From the NCBI GenBank assembly GCA_002746365.1, contig NVWZ01000003.1:7011-18032 (forward strand): a stretch of DNA of 11,022 nucleotides, in the 5' to 3' direction. Both the position numbers and the translations under genes were made by a program. This DNA is from Thiotrichaceae bacterium. GTDB lineage: Bacteria > Pseudomonadota > Gammaproteobacteria > SZUA-229. The notes beneath the pieces were generated by a model. That model was not told the DNA's origin and did not search any database. It was given only the letters and a program-made list of their open reading frames with translations. Positions 1-6,488 of the stretch are shown piece after piece; position 1 is the stretch's first letter; every line of letters begins with the position of its first letter.

Positions 1-543
1 CCACAAGCTGGTTCATTTTCCATTGATGAACTGGATATTAGACAACTTAATGCAATGGATTTAAGGCGTGCTATTTCATATGTTCCACAGGTTACTACCA
101 TGTTTCATGGTTCCATTGCACAGAACATGCGTTTAAATAACATACTTGCCACCGACGAAGACCTTCACTGTGCGGCAGAAGAAGCCGGCGTTCTCGATGA
201 TATTCTCTCATTACCCGAAGGTTTTGATACGCGTATTGGTGATAACACAGACGATCACATGCCGCCAGGATTCCTACGTGCATTATCCATGGCACGTGCT
301 TTTGTTAATCCCGCAAAAGTTTTATTACTCGATGAACCAGGCGCCTCTTTAGACGATGAAAGTGATCAACGCTTAATTCAACAACTTAAAAAGCTCAAAG
401 GTAAACACACCATTATTATGGTCAGCCACCGTCCCTCACATATCCGCCTTGCTGATAAAGCCATTTTGATGGAACACGGCATGGTTAAACATACCGGTGA
501 TGTCGACACTGTAATAAACATGATGCTGGAGAAAATATCATGA
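1..543 (+). CDS. Type I secretion ABC transporter ATPase, C-terminal part (5' end outside window)
   Basis: The frame is open from base 1, so only the last 180 residues are seen: the second half of a nucleotide-binding domain. Visible elements in order are the Q-loop (YVPQ), a region where the ABC signature should lie, Walker B with catalytic glutamate (KVLLLDEP), a D-loop (ASLD) and the switch histidine (MVSHRP). The signature loop is not LSGGQ: the aligned stretch reads DHMPPGFLRALSMARAF, keeping only the downstream ARA helix. The gene overlaps the HlyD-type adaptor by 4 bp, which identifies it as the inner-membrane ATPase of a type I secretion system that drives export of a protein substrate through adaptor and TolC-like channel. 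Loss of LSGGQ suggests a non-canonical half of a heterodimer, or a weakly active ATPase. The membrane domain, any peptidase-like domain and Walker A lie upstream and cannot be checked. Confidence 0.88.
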   Translation, partial: PQAGSFSIDELDIRQLNAMDLRRAISYVPQVTTMFHGSIAQNMRLNNILATDEDLHCAAEEAGVLDDILSLPEGFDTRIGDNTDDHMPPGFLRALSMARAFVNPAKVLLLDEPGASLDDESDQRLIQQLKKLKGKHTIIMVSHRPSHIRLADKAILMEHGMVKHTGDVDTVINMMLEKIS

Positions 544-1895
544 AAGATAATAATATTGTTTTTGCTGCCAACACCACTGCGGGCTTACCGCGAGCCCGAG
601 CGCATTATTTAAATCAGGCGATTCAACTCGAAGAAACCACGCCCACAAAAGTTATTAATGTCGCTATTATATTCAGTGGTGTACTGTTTTTTGCTCTCGT
701 CCTGTGGGCACATTTAACCCCAATAAAAGAAATAGCCGCGACACAAGGTGAAGTGATACCCGCTGATCTTATTCATAATGTGCAACATCTTGAAGGCGGT
801 ATCGTCAGTGAAATACTGGTAAGAAATGGCGACCTGGTCAACAAGGGAGATACCTTGCTACGGTTCGCACCGCCTGCGACCATGTCTGATCTGGAACAAA
901 TGCAGGTTCGCTATGCTTCATTATTATTCCAGCAAGAACGTTTACAGGCATTGATTGGCAATCGTGTCCCTAATTTTGGAGATACCGCAAATAATTACCC
1001 GGAATTAGCCGAACATCAAAAAACAATTTATCATGCACAACTAAATAGTCAGTCACAAAAAATATCTGTCATTAATCAGCAGGTCGAACAAAAGAAATCA
1101 GAAAAACAACGCTCACTCAACCAGTCTAACATCATGGAAAAAGAGGTTGTTTTACTCGAGGAGCAGGTAACTATTCGCAAACGCCTTAACAAAACTGGCG
1201 TTGTTGCTCGTGATGAATTATTAACGACTCAAATACAACTTTTAGAAAATTTACGCGAATATCGACAATTTCAGGATGATTATAACGTTGCTATAATAAC
1301 TTTATCTGAAGTCAAACATCGTCGAAAAGATGTCGAATTTCAGTTCATTAAAGACATTCATATTGAATCAGGACAGGTCGCCAATGAATTAGCTGAAGTC
1401 GAACAAACACTAATTCGTTTAATAGACAGGGCGAATCGCCTTAATGTGGTATCACCAGTTTCAGGTATTGTTCAAGCGCTTTCTATTAACAGTATAAATG
1501 CTGTAGCAGAACCCGGAAAAATCATTCTTCGCATTGTTCCAGTCAATGATGAACTAATCGTCGAGTCACGAATTTTACCAAAAGACATCGGCCATGTGCA
1601 TATCGGTCAAAGTGCTGATGTAAAAATAGACAGTTACAATTCATCTCGTTACGGCAGTATAAATGGCAAAGTAAAACATATATCGGCCACTACTTATCTT
1701 GATGAAAAAAACAACCCCTACTATCGCGCAGAAATTACACTTGATAAATCATGGGTGGGTGATAACCCGGAAATAATGAAAATCATTCCGGGTATGACCG
1801 TCGCTGCAAACATTGAAACCGGTTCAAAGTCAATATTGGCTTATTTACTAAGACCCGTATCACGAGGATTAGATAATGCTTTTACTGAGCGTTAA
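540..1895 (+). CDS. HlyD-family type I secretion periplasmic adaptor
   Basis: A complete 451-residue protein of usual family length. A short cytoplasmic N-terminus is followed by one membrane helix at about residues 38-58. The first half of a lipoyl-like domain (about 69-110) carries the hallmark VQHLEGGIVSEILVRNGD. A long glutamine-rich coiled-coil hairpin (about 112-297) should reach the outer-membrane channel. The second lipoyl half (about 298-325) includes VVSPVSGIVQ. Beta-barrel and membrane-proximal domains end in PGMTVAANIETG and LAYLLRPVSRG, typical of the HlyD/LapC/PrtE family. The role is to link the ABC ATPase to a TolC-like porin and form the export conduit. The ATG lies inside the ATPase stop region (ATGA overlap), implying translational coupling. 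The secreted substrate and the outer-membrane partner are not in this window. Confidence 0.95.
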   Translation: MKDNNIVFAANTTAGLPRARAHYLNQAIQLEETTPTKVINVAIIFSGVLFFALVLWAHLTPIKEIAATQGEVIPADLIHNVQHLEGGIVSEILVRNGDLVNKGDTLLRFAPPATMSDLEQMQVRYASLLFQQERLQALIGNRVPNFGDTANNYPELAEHQKTIYHAQLNSQSQKISVINQQVEQKKSEKQRSLNQSNIMEKEVVLLEEQVTIRKRLNKTGVVARDELLTTQIQLLENLREYRQFQDDYNVAIITLSEVKHRRKDVEFQFIKDIHIESGQVANELAEVEQTLIRLIDRANRLNVVSPVSGIVQALSINSINAVAEPGKIILRIVPVNDELIVESRILPKDIGHVHIGQSADVKIDSYNSSRYGSINGKVKHISATTYLDEKNNPYYRAEITLDKSWVGDNPEIMKIIPGMTVAANIETGSKSILAYLLRPVSRGLDNAFTER

Positions 1896-2000
1896 ATGCC
1901 ACAAAATATTGACTACAAAAGAAACGCCTCAGATATCGTCATGCCAGAATGCCAGTTCGAACTAAGCGACACATCCATGAAAACAAAGTCAAACATTTAG
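1896..2000 (+). CDS. Possible 34-residue small ORF directly after the adaptor gene
   Basis: The ATG follows the adaptor stop codon with no gap and opens 34 codons beginning MPQNIDYKRN and ending at TAG (1998-2000). The product would be hydrophilic with one cysteine and no signal peptide or membrane helix. A second frame overlaps it (ATG at 1949, stop at 2075-2077, 42 codons, ending SDIMYLF). The two might be remnants of one gene split by a frameshift, or neither may be coding. I recognise no family. The only support is position: translation could restart at the taaATG junction. The remainder of 1896-2095 shows no clear terminator and only a weak ribosome-binding site for the next gene. Confidence 0.25.
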   Translation: MPQNIDYKRNASDIVMPECQFELSDTSMKTKSNI

Positions 2001-2095
2001 GAACCTCTATTAACTATTCAAGACATGAAGATAGCTTGAAGTTAATGGACAACAGTGACATTATGTATCTTTTTTAAATTTCATACAAAATCAAG

Positions 2096-2299
2096 ATGAC
2101 TCACCCTAAGAAAATAATATTGCTATCAATGCTTTTACTAATAAGTGCCTGCGGAAAATCAAACTGGTATGAATCTGCAAAATTTTCACATACCACAGAA
2201 TGCAGGAACGGTCCTATCTCAGAATATGATCGTTGCATGGAAGACGCAAATAAAACCTATAACGAATCTGAAAAAGATCGTGAAGAACTATTAAAATAA
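2096..2299 (+). CDS. Small lipoprotein, 67 residues
   Basis: The N-terminus has a lysine pair, a leucine-rich hydrophobic stretch and a lipobox ISAC (residues 16-19), so signal peptidase II should cleave before Cys19. Gly20 follows rather than aspartate, which favours sorting to the outer membrane. The mature part is about 49 residues, hydrophilic and rich in Glu, Asp and Asn. It has two further cysteines (36 and 47) that could form a disulfide in the periplasm. No family is recognised. The ribosome-binding site is poor (only AAG just before the ATG). The gene ends within an AT-rich hairpin shared with the convergent gene. The lipoprotein assignment is firm from the motif; the function is unknown. 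Confidence 0.75.
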   Translation: MTHPKKIILLSMLLLISACGKSNWYESAKFSHTTECRNGPISEYDRCMEDANKTYNESEKDREELLK

Positions 2300-2324
2300 A
2301 ATTTTTCGATAAAAAAATTATTTT
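2293..2324. terminator. AT-rich hairpin, probable bidirectional terminator
   Basis: Arms at 2293-2306 and 2311-2324 are complementary at 12 of 14 positions around a CGAT loop. They give A- and T-tracts on either strand. The hairpin covers the stop codons of the lipoprotein gene (2297-2299) and the convergent minus-strand gene (2318-2320), the expected place for a shared terminator. The stem is almost pure A/T, so it would be weak. Confidence 0.5.
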
Positions 2325-2521
2325 GTTTGTTTATCTTTGAATAAATCAGTAAAGAAAACCATACCGGGACAGATGCCGGTGATTGCTGAAAAAAGAAAAA
2401 ATGTAGCGGGAAGAAACAATATCCAGTGAACCGTATCAAAACCAGTTAGCCAAATCCCTGCCCACATTATCAGGCCTACAAATAAAAAAAAGGCCTTCTT
2501 TGATTTATCCATCTTATCCAC
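2318..2521 (-). CDS. Small two-helix membrane protein, DUF2892-like
   Basis: The core is about 64-67 residues with two membrane helices: AFFLFVGLIMWAGIWLTG, then a long segment from HWILFLPATFF into the motif ITGICPGMVFF. A cysteine-proline placed after a TG turn near the end of helix two is typical of the DUF2892 inner-membrane family, also found as the tail of YgaP-type rhodaneses; here it stands alone. Start choice is uncertain. A GTG at 2519-2521 has GGGG six bases upstream and is preferred; an ATG lies three codons later (2510-2512) and a TTG eight codons earlier (2543-2545). The gene is convergent with the lipoprotein gene and has no obvious operon partner. The exact role is unknown. 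Confidence 0.6.
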   Translation of the reverse strand: MDKMDKSKKAFFLFVGLIMWAGIWLTGFDTVHWILFLPATFFLFSAITGICPGMVFFTDLFKDKQTK

Positions 2522-2573
2522 ACGACACCCCGTCAAAAAATTCAAATAAATTAGTATTTAATATTGCGCTGAT

Positions 2574-2608
2574 TTAAGGGCACCTCTATGAATTGATTGT
2601 ACCCTTAA
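2574..2608. repeat. Inverted repeat, 7-bp arms
   Basis: TTAAGGG (2574-2580) and CCCTTAA (2602-2608) are perfect inverted copies separated by 21 bp. The element lies between the DUF2892-like gene and the hypothetical gene, both on the minus strand. It could be a terminator stem, an operator or a remnant of a mobile element. There is no T-tract, so the terminator reading is weak. The rest of 2546-2676 holds no further gene or structure that I can see. Confidence 0.4.
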
Positions 2609-2676
2609 GTCATAACTGCACAACTTATTTAGAATGATACTACATTTTTTGAATTGTTTTATAACCCAGGCGAAAA

Positions 2677-3120
2677 TCAAGCGAATATTTTTTGCCACCA
2701 ACGTTGTCGATTTTTAGGCGGATTGAACGCAGTCTCTAACTCAACAGGCTGTATCTTCGACAGTATCCAGCCTGGTAACGGAGGATTTTCACTAAAACCA
2801 CATGACACACCGAGGTTATTGGGATCAAATATTTTAATAAATTCAGGGGCGTGCTGGTTGTCTATATAGACAATACCGCAATACTCTTCATCATGTTCTT
2901 TATGTAACAACGCATCAATTTTATCAATAAAAGTTAATAACTGGCTTTTATCAACCGTTTCAAAGGGGGGCATTTCACCCACTGCGTAGATAAACCACTG
3001 GTCATCCGCTTGCACTTTCAATACGTCCCAAAAGGCGTCCAGATCATGCCATCGCATGGTAGAGGTAAAGTTACCCTTAAATGCCGCTAAATAAGTTTTC
3101 TGGATAGACATATCTATCAC
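2677..3120 (-). CDS. Conserved-looking hypothetical protein, 147 residues, downstream of a TetR regulator
   Basis: This is a soluble, probably cytoplasmic protein with no signal peptide or membrane helix. Visible blocks are an aromatic N-terminal half (MRWHDLDAFWDVL, QWFIYAVGEMPPFE), a helix with IDALLHKEHDEEYCGIVY, then FDPNNLGVSCGFSENPPLP followed by GWILSKIQP, and a basic-aromatic tail (RQRWWQKIF). Two cysteines sit in short conserved-looking blocks (EEYCG and VSCG), which could bind a metal or be redox active; this is speculation. I have an impression of similar uncharacterised proteobacterial proteins but cannot name a family. The start is a GTG with GGGG five bases upstream; an ATG three codons later is less well spaced. 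Only 16 bp separate it from the TetR stop, so the two are probably one transcript. Confidence 0.75.
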   Translation of the reverse strand: MIDMSIQKTYLAAFKGNFTSTMRWHDLDAFWDVLKVQADDQWFIYAVGEMPPFETVDKSQLLTFIDKIDALLHKEHDEEYCGIVYIDNQHAPEFIKIFDPNNLGVSCGFSENPPLPGWILSKIQPVELETAFNPPKNRQRWWQKIFA

Positions 3121-3136
3121 TACTACCCCAAAAAAA

Positions 3137-3709
3137 TTAATTTAAAGTTTTGTCATTAATCCAGTTTTTAATATCCTGATGACTACGTTTTACATATTCC
3201 ACATCTTTAAACGCACATGCCAGAACAGCTACGCCTTGAAGCTTAGCCAATAAATCCATAGCTAACTCATCGGCATTACTTAAGCCTATGGTATCGAATT
3301 GTTGCTTAACCCAATTACGCAACAAAACAAATGTTTGTTTTGACTTTGTATGCAATGTTGGATCATTCTTCGCTAACTCAGAGCTAAGCGTACCAATCGG
3401 ACAACCCGATTCAATAACCTTATCCTGATTCACTTCCAGCATATTACTGAATAGCAGCAGTCGCCCTCTTGCATCATCGGTTTCAGCTTCACAATGATTT
3501 AACATTTCACTCAATTCATCCATACGCGAATTGACAACGGCATTTAGAATCTCATCTTTCGTCTTGAAATAGTAGTAAAAATTACCTCGCGGAATCCCAG
3601 TTGCGTCGGAGATATCCTGAAAGGACGTTTGATTGTAGCCACGACGATAAAACAACTTATCCGCCGCATCGACAATTCGCTGACGATTTCCGTCGCCTTT
3701 AGTGCCCAT
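3137..3709 (-). CDS. TetR/AcrR-family transcriptional regulator
   Basis: From the chosen ATG the protein is 190 residues. The N-terminal helix-turn-helix domain (about 8-55) is classical: RQRIVDAADKLFYRRGYNQ, then TSFQDISDATGIPRGNFYYY followed by FKTKDEIL. The C-terminal ligand-binding domain (about 60-188) contains SGCPIGTLSSELA near residue 102, a block seen in the TetR subgroup with GC-x-G-x-L. Cys103 within it might sense an electrophile, by analogy with thiol-reactive TetR proteins; this is inferred. An in-frame ATG eleven codons upstream (3740-3742) would add MLLTIFYEYTL, unusual ahead of a TetR domain, so the internal ATG is preferred, although both have weak ribosome-binding sites. 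It is divergent from yadGH and leads an operon with the hypothetical gene, so likely targets are its own promoter and that of yadG. Confidence 0.92.
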   Translation of the reverse strand: MGTKGDGNRQRIVDAADKLFYRRGYNQTSFQDISDATGIPRGNFYYYFKTKDEILNAVVNSRMDELSEMLNHCEAETDDARGRLLLFSNMLEVNQDKVIESGCPIGTLSSELAKNDPTLHTKSKQTFVLLRNWVKQQFDTIGLSNADELAMDLLAKLQGVAVLACAFKDVEYVKRSHQDIKNWINDKTLN

Positions 3710-3742
3710 TAGTGTGTACTCATAAAAAATAGTAAGAAGCAT

Positions 3743-3879
3743 GCCTGCTATTGAAATATAATATTCCGCCTACATCGTTCTGACAGAACATTTCTTAGAC
3801 GGTCGTATTACTTATATAAACACTGTAACATCACAACCACAAATTTAACAGACTAATACTAAAATAGAATAAATATAAA
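3743..3879. promoter_or_regulatory. Divergent control region between the TetR regulator and yadGH, with candidate operators
   Basis: This AT-rich spacer holds two dyads of the kind TetR dimers bind. GTTCT-GAC-AGAAC (3777-3789) is a perfect 5-3-5 inverted repeat. Just beyond it lies GAC-G-GTC (3798-3804) within TTAGACGGTCGTATTA. TATA-like segments around 3757-3764 (minus strand) and 3813-3819 (plus strand) could be -10 elements of the two promoters. Binding is inferred from layout only. The yadG start has no visible Shine-Dalgarno sequence. Confidence 0.4.
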
Positions 3880-4815
3880 TTGAACGCCTTACGCATAAAA
3901 AATCTAAAAAAAACCTATAAAAACGGGGTAAATGCTTTAAAAGGCGTCGATCTTACAGTTAAAGAAGGAGACTTCTTCGCCTTACTCGGCCCCAATGGCG
4001 CCGGTAAATCAACCGTTATTGGCATTATATCTTCACTGATAAACAAAACCTCCGGGCATGTCGAAGTTTTTGGTCACAATTTAGATAACCATACGCCAGA
4101 TGTCCGCATGCACATAGGACTGGTACCACAGGAATTTAATTTCAATATTTTCGAGCCCATTGGTGAAATTCTTATAAACCAGGCGGGTTACTACGGTATT
4201 AATCGAGAACAGGCGAAACAACGCGCCGAAACCTACCTCAAACAATTAAAACTCTGGGACAAACGCTATGACATGGCTAAAGAATTATCCGGCGGCATGA
4301 AACGCCGCCTGATGATTGCACGCGCATTGATGCACCGTCCAAAACTTCTCATATTAGACGAACCCACTGCCGGTGTTGATATCGAAATTCGCCATTCCAT
4401 GTGGGCGTTTTTAAAAGAAAAAAACGATGAAGGTATCACTATTATCCTGACTACCCATTACCTCGAAGAAGCTGAAAGCCTGTGCAATAACATCGCCATA
4501 ATCAACGATGGCATTACCGTCGAGCAAACTCAGATGCGGACACTGCTTGACAGACTGCATATTGAAACCTTTATCCTATATCTCAGCACAGCCATTGATT
4601 CAATACCCGAGTGCGAAGGCTACGCAATAAGAAAGGTCGACAACACAACATTAGAAGCAGACATCAGCGCGACGCAAAACATGACCGATCTTTTCGATAT
4701 TTTAAAATCGTGCGGAATTGAAGTGGTCAGCATGAAAAACAAAACTAACCGGCTGGAACAATTATTTATCGGTTTAGTGAATAATAAAAGTACTAGCCAT
4801 AAGGATATAGTGTGA
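3880..4815 (+). CDS. yadG: ABC-2 type exporter ATP-binding protein, YadG-like
   Basis: The protein has 311 residues with one complete nucleotide-binding domain: Walker A GPNGAGKST (37-45), Q-loop Gln84 in VPQEFNF, signature LSGGM (136-140), Walker B LLILDEP (156-162), D-loop AGVD and switch His193. Distinctive stretches such as NQAGYYG, GGMKRRLMIARALMH and LTTHYLEEAE match my recollection of E. coli YadG almost throughout. It should energise export by the membrane subunit YadH at the inner membrane; the substrate is unknown for the family. The start is TTG, since an in-frame stop lies at 3865-3867 and no ATG occurs before residue 77; no ribosome-binding site is visible. The last codons overlap yadH by 4 bp. 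A divergent TetR gene suggests inducible expression. Confidence 0.95.
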   Translation: MNALRIKNLKKTYKNGVNALKGVDLTVKEGDFFALLGPNGAGKSTVIGIISSLINKTSGHVEVFGHNLDNHTPDVRMHIGLVPQEFNFNIFEPIGEILINQAGYYGINREQAKQRAETYLKQLKLWDKRYDMAKELSGGMKRRLMIARALMHRPKLLILDEPTAGVDIEIRHSMWAFLKEKNDEGITIILTTHYLEEAESLCNNIAIINDGITVEQTQMRTLLDRLHIETFILYLSTAIDSIPECEGYAIRKVDNTTLEADISATQNMTDLFDILKSCGIEVVSMKNKTNRLEQLFIGLVNNKSTSHKDIV

Positions 4816-5585
4816 ATCAATCTGAACAATTTGTCGCGCTAAAAACCCTTGTTATAAAAGAATTTTTACGTTTTATACGGATTTGGGTACAGACCATATT
4901 ACCACCCGCTATTTCAATCGGACTCTATTTTATTATCTTCGGCAAACTCATCGGCTCACAGATTAATGACATTGATGGTTTTGAATATATGGATTACATC
5001 GTGCCTGGTTTAATTCTGATGTCCGTCATCACCAACGCTTACGCCAATGTTGTCTCGTCATTTTTCAGCGCCAAATTTCACCATAGTATAGAAGAGATGC
5101 TGGTTTCGCCCTTACCTAACTACATCATATTAATCGGCTTTGTATCCGGTGGATTAGCCAGAGGTATCATCGTTGGCATCTCGGTCACCATCGTATCCAT
5201 GTTTTTTTCTGACTTCCAGATTTACAGTTACAGCGTAACCATTGCCGTATTTATTTTAACGTCAATTTTATTTTCTTTGGCAGGGTTCATTAACGCCGCC
5301 TATGCTAAAAGTTTTGATGACATAACCATCATCCCGACATTTGTATTAATGCCACTTACTTATCTTGGTGGTATATTTTATTCAATTAAAATGTTGCCCG
5401 AATTCTGGCAAAATGTTTCTTTGGTTAACCCTATACTTTATATGATTAACGCTTTTCGCTATGGCTTGCTTGGGGTGAGTGATATCGACTTGAGTACGGC
5501 GTTTGTTATTATTATTGCATTTATTGTGGTGTTGTTTTATTTTTCTTTACGGTTGTTGAGGTTAGGGGTTGGGTTGAAGCCTTAA
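4812..5585 (+). CDS. yadH: ABC-2 type exporter membrane subunit, YadH-like
   Basis: The protein has 257 residues, the usual size of an ABC-2 permease, with about six membrane helices. A cytoplasmic N-terminal helix (LVIKEFLRFIRIWVQTILPP) precedes the first membrane segment. Family-typical blocks are DYIVPGLILMSVITNAYAN and PTFVLMPLTYLGGIFYS, with FRYGLLG near the end; these match E. coli YadH as I remember it. It forms the transmembrane pathway powered by YadG, presumably as a YadG2-YadH2 complex. The start is GTG inside the yadG stop (GTGA overlap), with AAGGAT upstream at 4801-4806. The last ~100 bases shift to strongly G/T-rich codons. The exported substrate is unknown. Confidence 0.94.
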   Translation: MNQSEQFVALKTLVIKEFLRFIRIWVQTILPPAISIGLYFIIFGKLIGSQINDIDGFEYMDYIVPGLILMSVITNAYANVVSSFFSAKFHHSIEEMLVSPLPNYIILIGFVSGGLARGIIVGISVTIVSMFFSDFQIYSYSVTIAVFILTSILFSLAGFINAAYAKSFDDITIIPTFVLMPLTYLGGIFYSIKMLPEFWQNVSLVNPILYMINAFRYGLLGVSDIDLSTAFVIIIAFIVVLFYFSLRLLRLGVGLKP

Positions 5586-5601
5586 TTTTTTACTCTATAT
5601 G

Positions 5602-5689
5602 TTGTAGGAACGGAGTAACAAGAAGTCAGGATAAAATATACTCGTGCGAATAAACTATTCGGCATATCCCTATGCCTCACGCCTACAGG
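5602..5689. repeat. Structured intergenic element with inverted ends and a three-way-junction fold
   Basis: The element lies between the convergent yadH and DUF6580-like genes. TGTAGG (5603-5608) and CCTACA (5682-5687) form inverted ends. Inside the right part, CGTG (5643-5646) pairs with CACG (5678-5681) and encloses two adjacent hairpins: CGAATA-aac-TATTCG (5647-5661) and GCATA-tccc-TATGC (5662-5675). This resembles repeated intergenic palindromes and could also end transcription from both sides, though no T-tract follows. Whether copies exist elsewhere in the genome cannot be seen here. Confidence 0.5.
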
Positions 5690-5693
5690 AAAA

Positions 5694-6227
5694 CTACTTA
5701 AGAACCGATACCTTCAAAGCAGAAAAATTTTTCTGCAATAAATAATACCCACCAAAAATAACCCCGGCATAAACCCCGTTACCCAATAAAGAATTCTGGA
5801 AAAAAGGAATACCCGCAATATATGCCTGCATCAAACCTTCTATCGATTTAACGTAGATACCCGATGTCATCCAGGCACCAAAATTCGTCAGCAAGAAGAA
5901 AAGCACAGAAGCAAACAATACTGCAAAAGCCGTGGTTGTAACAGTCATGCGATTTTTCAACCAGAACCCGACCATTACCGTCAGTCCAAATCCGGCATAA
6001 ACAAAAATCATTGAATTATGTAAGCCAATAATCAGGTCACTGATAAATAGAGCCACAAATGGAACAATAAACGCTAATCGTTTATCTGCAAAATAAGCTC
6101 CACCAAACAAAGCCATGGCAGCTACCGGTGATACATTTGGCCAATGAGGAAACAAACGAAATAGGGCCAATACAACAATAATGCTGGAAAGGGTCAATAA
6201 TTGTATTTTTATAGATTGCGATTGCAT
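5694..6227 (-). CDS. DUF6580-like integral membrane protein
   Basis: The protein has 177 residues with about five to six hydrophobic segments. Conserved-looking blocks are RLFPHWPNVSPVAAMALFGG (24-43), PFVALFISDLIIGLH (56-70), TNFGAWMTSGIY (114-125) and AGIPFFQNSLLG (138-149). This pattern (a P-N-x-S-P-V-x-A loop followed by FGG, an SD in a later helix, then TNFG and a IPFF block) fits the uncharacterised DUF6580 family of inner-membrane proteins; I assign it from memory. The overall size and topology recall small substrate-binding membrane subunits of vitamin transporters, but I have no direct evidence for that. The ATG has a good Shine-Dalgarno (AAGGA, seven bases upstream, complement of 6235-6239). 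It is divergent from the acetolactate-synthase-like gene and appears to be transcribed alone. Confidence 0.75.
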   Translation of the reverse strand: MQSQSIKIQLLTLSSIIVVLALFRLFPHWPNVSPVAAMALFGGAYFADKRLAFIVPFVALFISDLIIGLHNSMIFVYAGFGLTVMVGFWLKNRMTVTTTAFAVLFASVLFFLLTNFGAWMTSGIYVKSIEGLMQAYIAGIPFFQNSLLGNGVYAGVIFGGYYLLQKNFSALKVSVLK

Positions 6228-6398
6228 AATATTATCCTTACGCTCAAACTTAACGGTTCAATAATGCAATCTTACCATTAGAGACACCATATATCAGCTA
6301 TTCACAAAACAATACAAATAATAAATAGACATAAAAATTCATAGCGATATAGTATAGCTTTTTAAAAATAAGCCGATAATAAATATAGAAACTTGAGC

Positions 6399-6467
6399 GG
6401 GCAAGTAGCCCATCTTATAAAAATGAACTATCACTCTGAAGTGTTCTCATAAATAACACTCATAAAT
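6399..6467. promoter_or_regulatory. Possible operator or leader structures upstream of the acetolactate-synthase-like gene
   Basis: The 261-bp divergent spacer (6228-6488) is AT-rich and holds no gene. Near its right end lie a small hairpin GGGC-aagta-GCCC (6399-6411), a perfect 6-bp dyad AGTGTT/AACACT (6440-6445 and 6455-6460, 9-bp spacer), and a 9-bp direct repeat CTCATAAAT at 6446-6454 and 6459-6467. The dyad sits 28 bp before the ATG, where an operator could act. No riboswitch-like fold or cobalamin box was recognised. Confidence 0.35.
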
Positions 6468-6488
6468 TCACAAAACGGCAGGACAACA

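Noticed and set aside
2654..2869. A 71-codon plus-strand frame opposite the hypothetical minus-strand gene
   Set aside because: The minus-strand frame has a good ribosome-binding site, protein-like blocks and operon context; the plus-strand frame has none of these.
6391..6411. GGGC-aagta-GCCC hairpin as a terminator
   Set aside because: No gene reads into it on the plus strand, the stem is only 4 bp and no T-tract follows.
6228..6488. Possible cobalamin or thiamine riboswitch between the DUF6580-like gene and the ThDP enzyme gene
   Set aside because: I looked for the cobalamin box and a THI-box-like core on both strands and saw neither; only short dyads are present.
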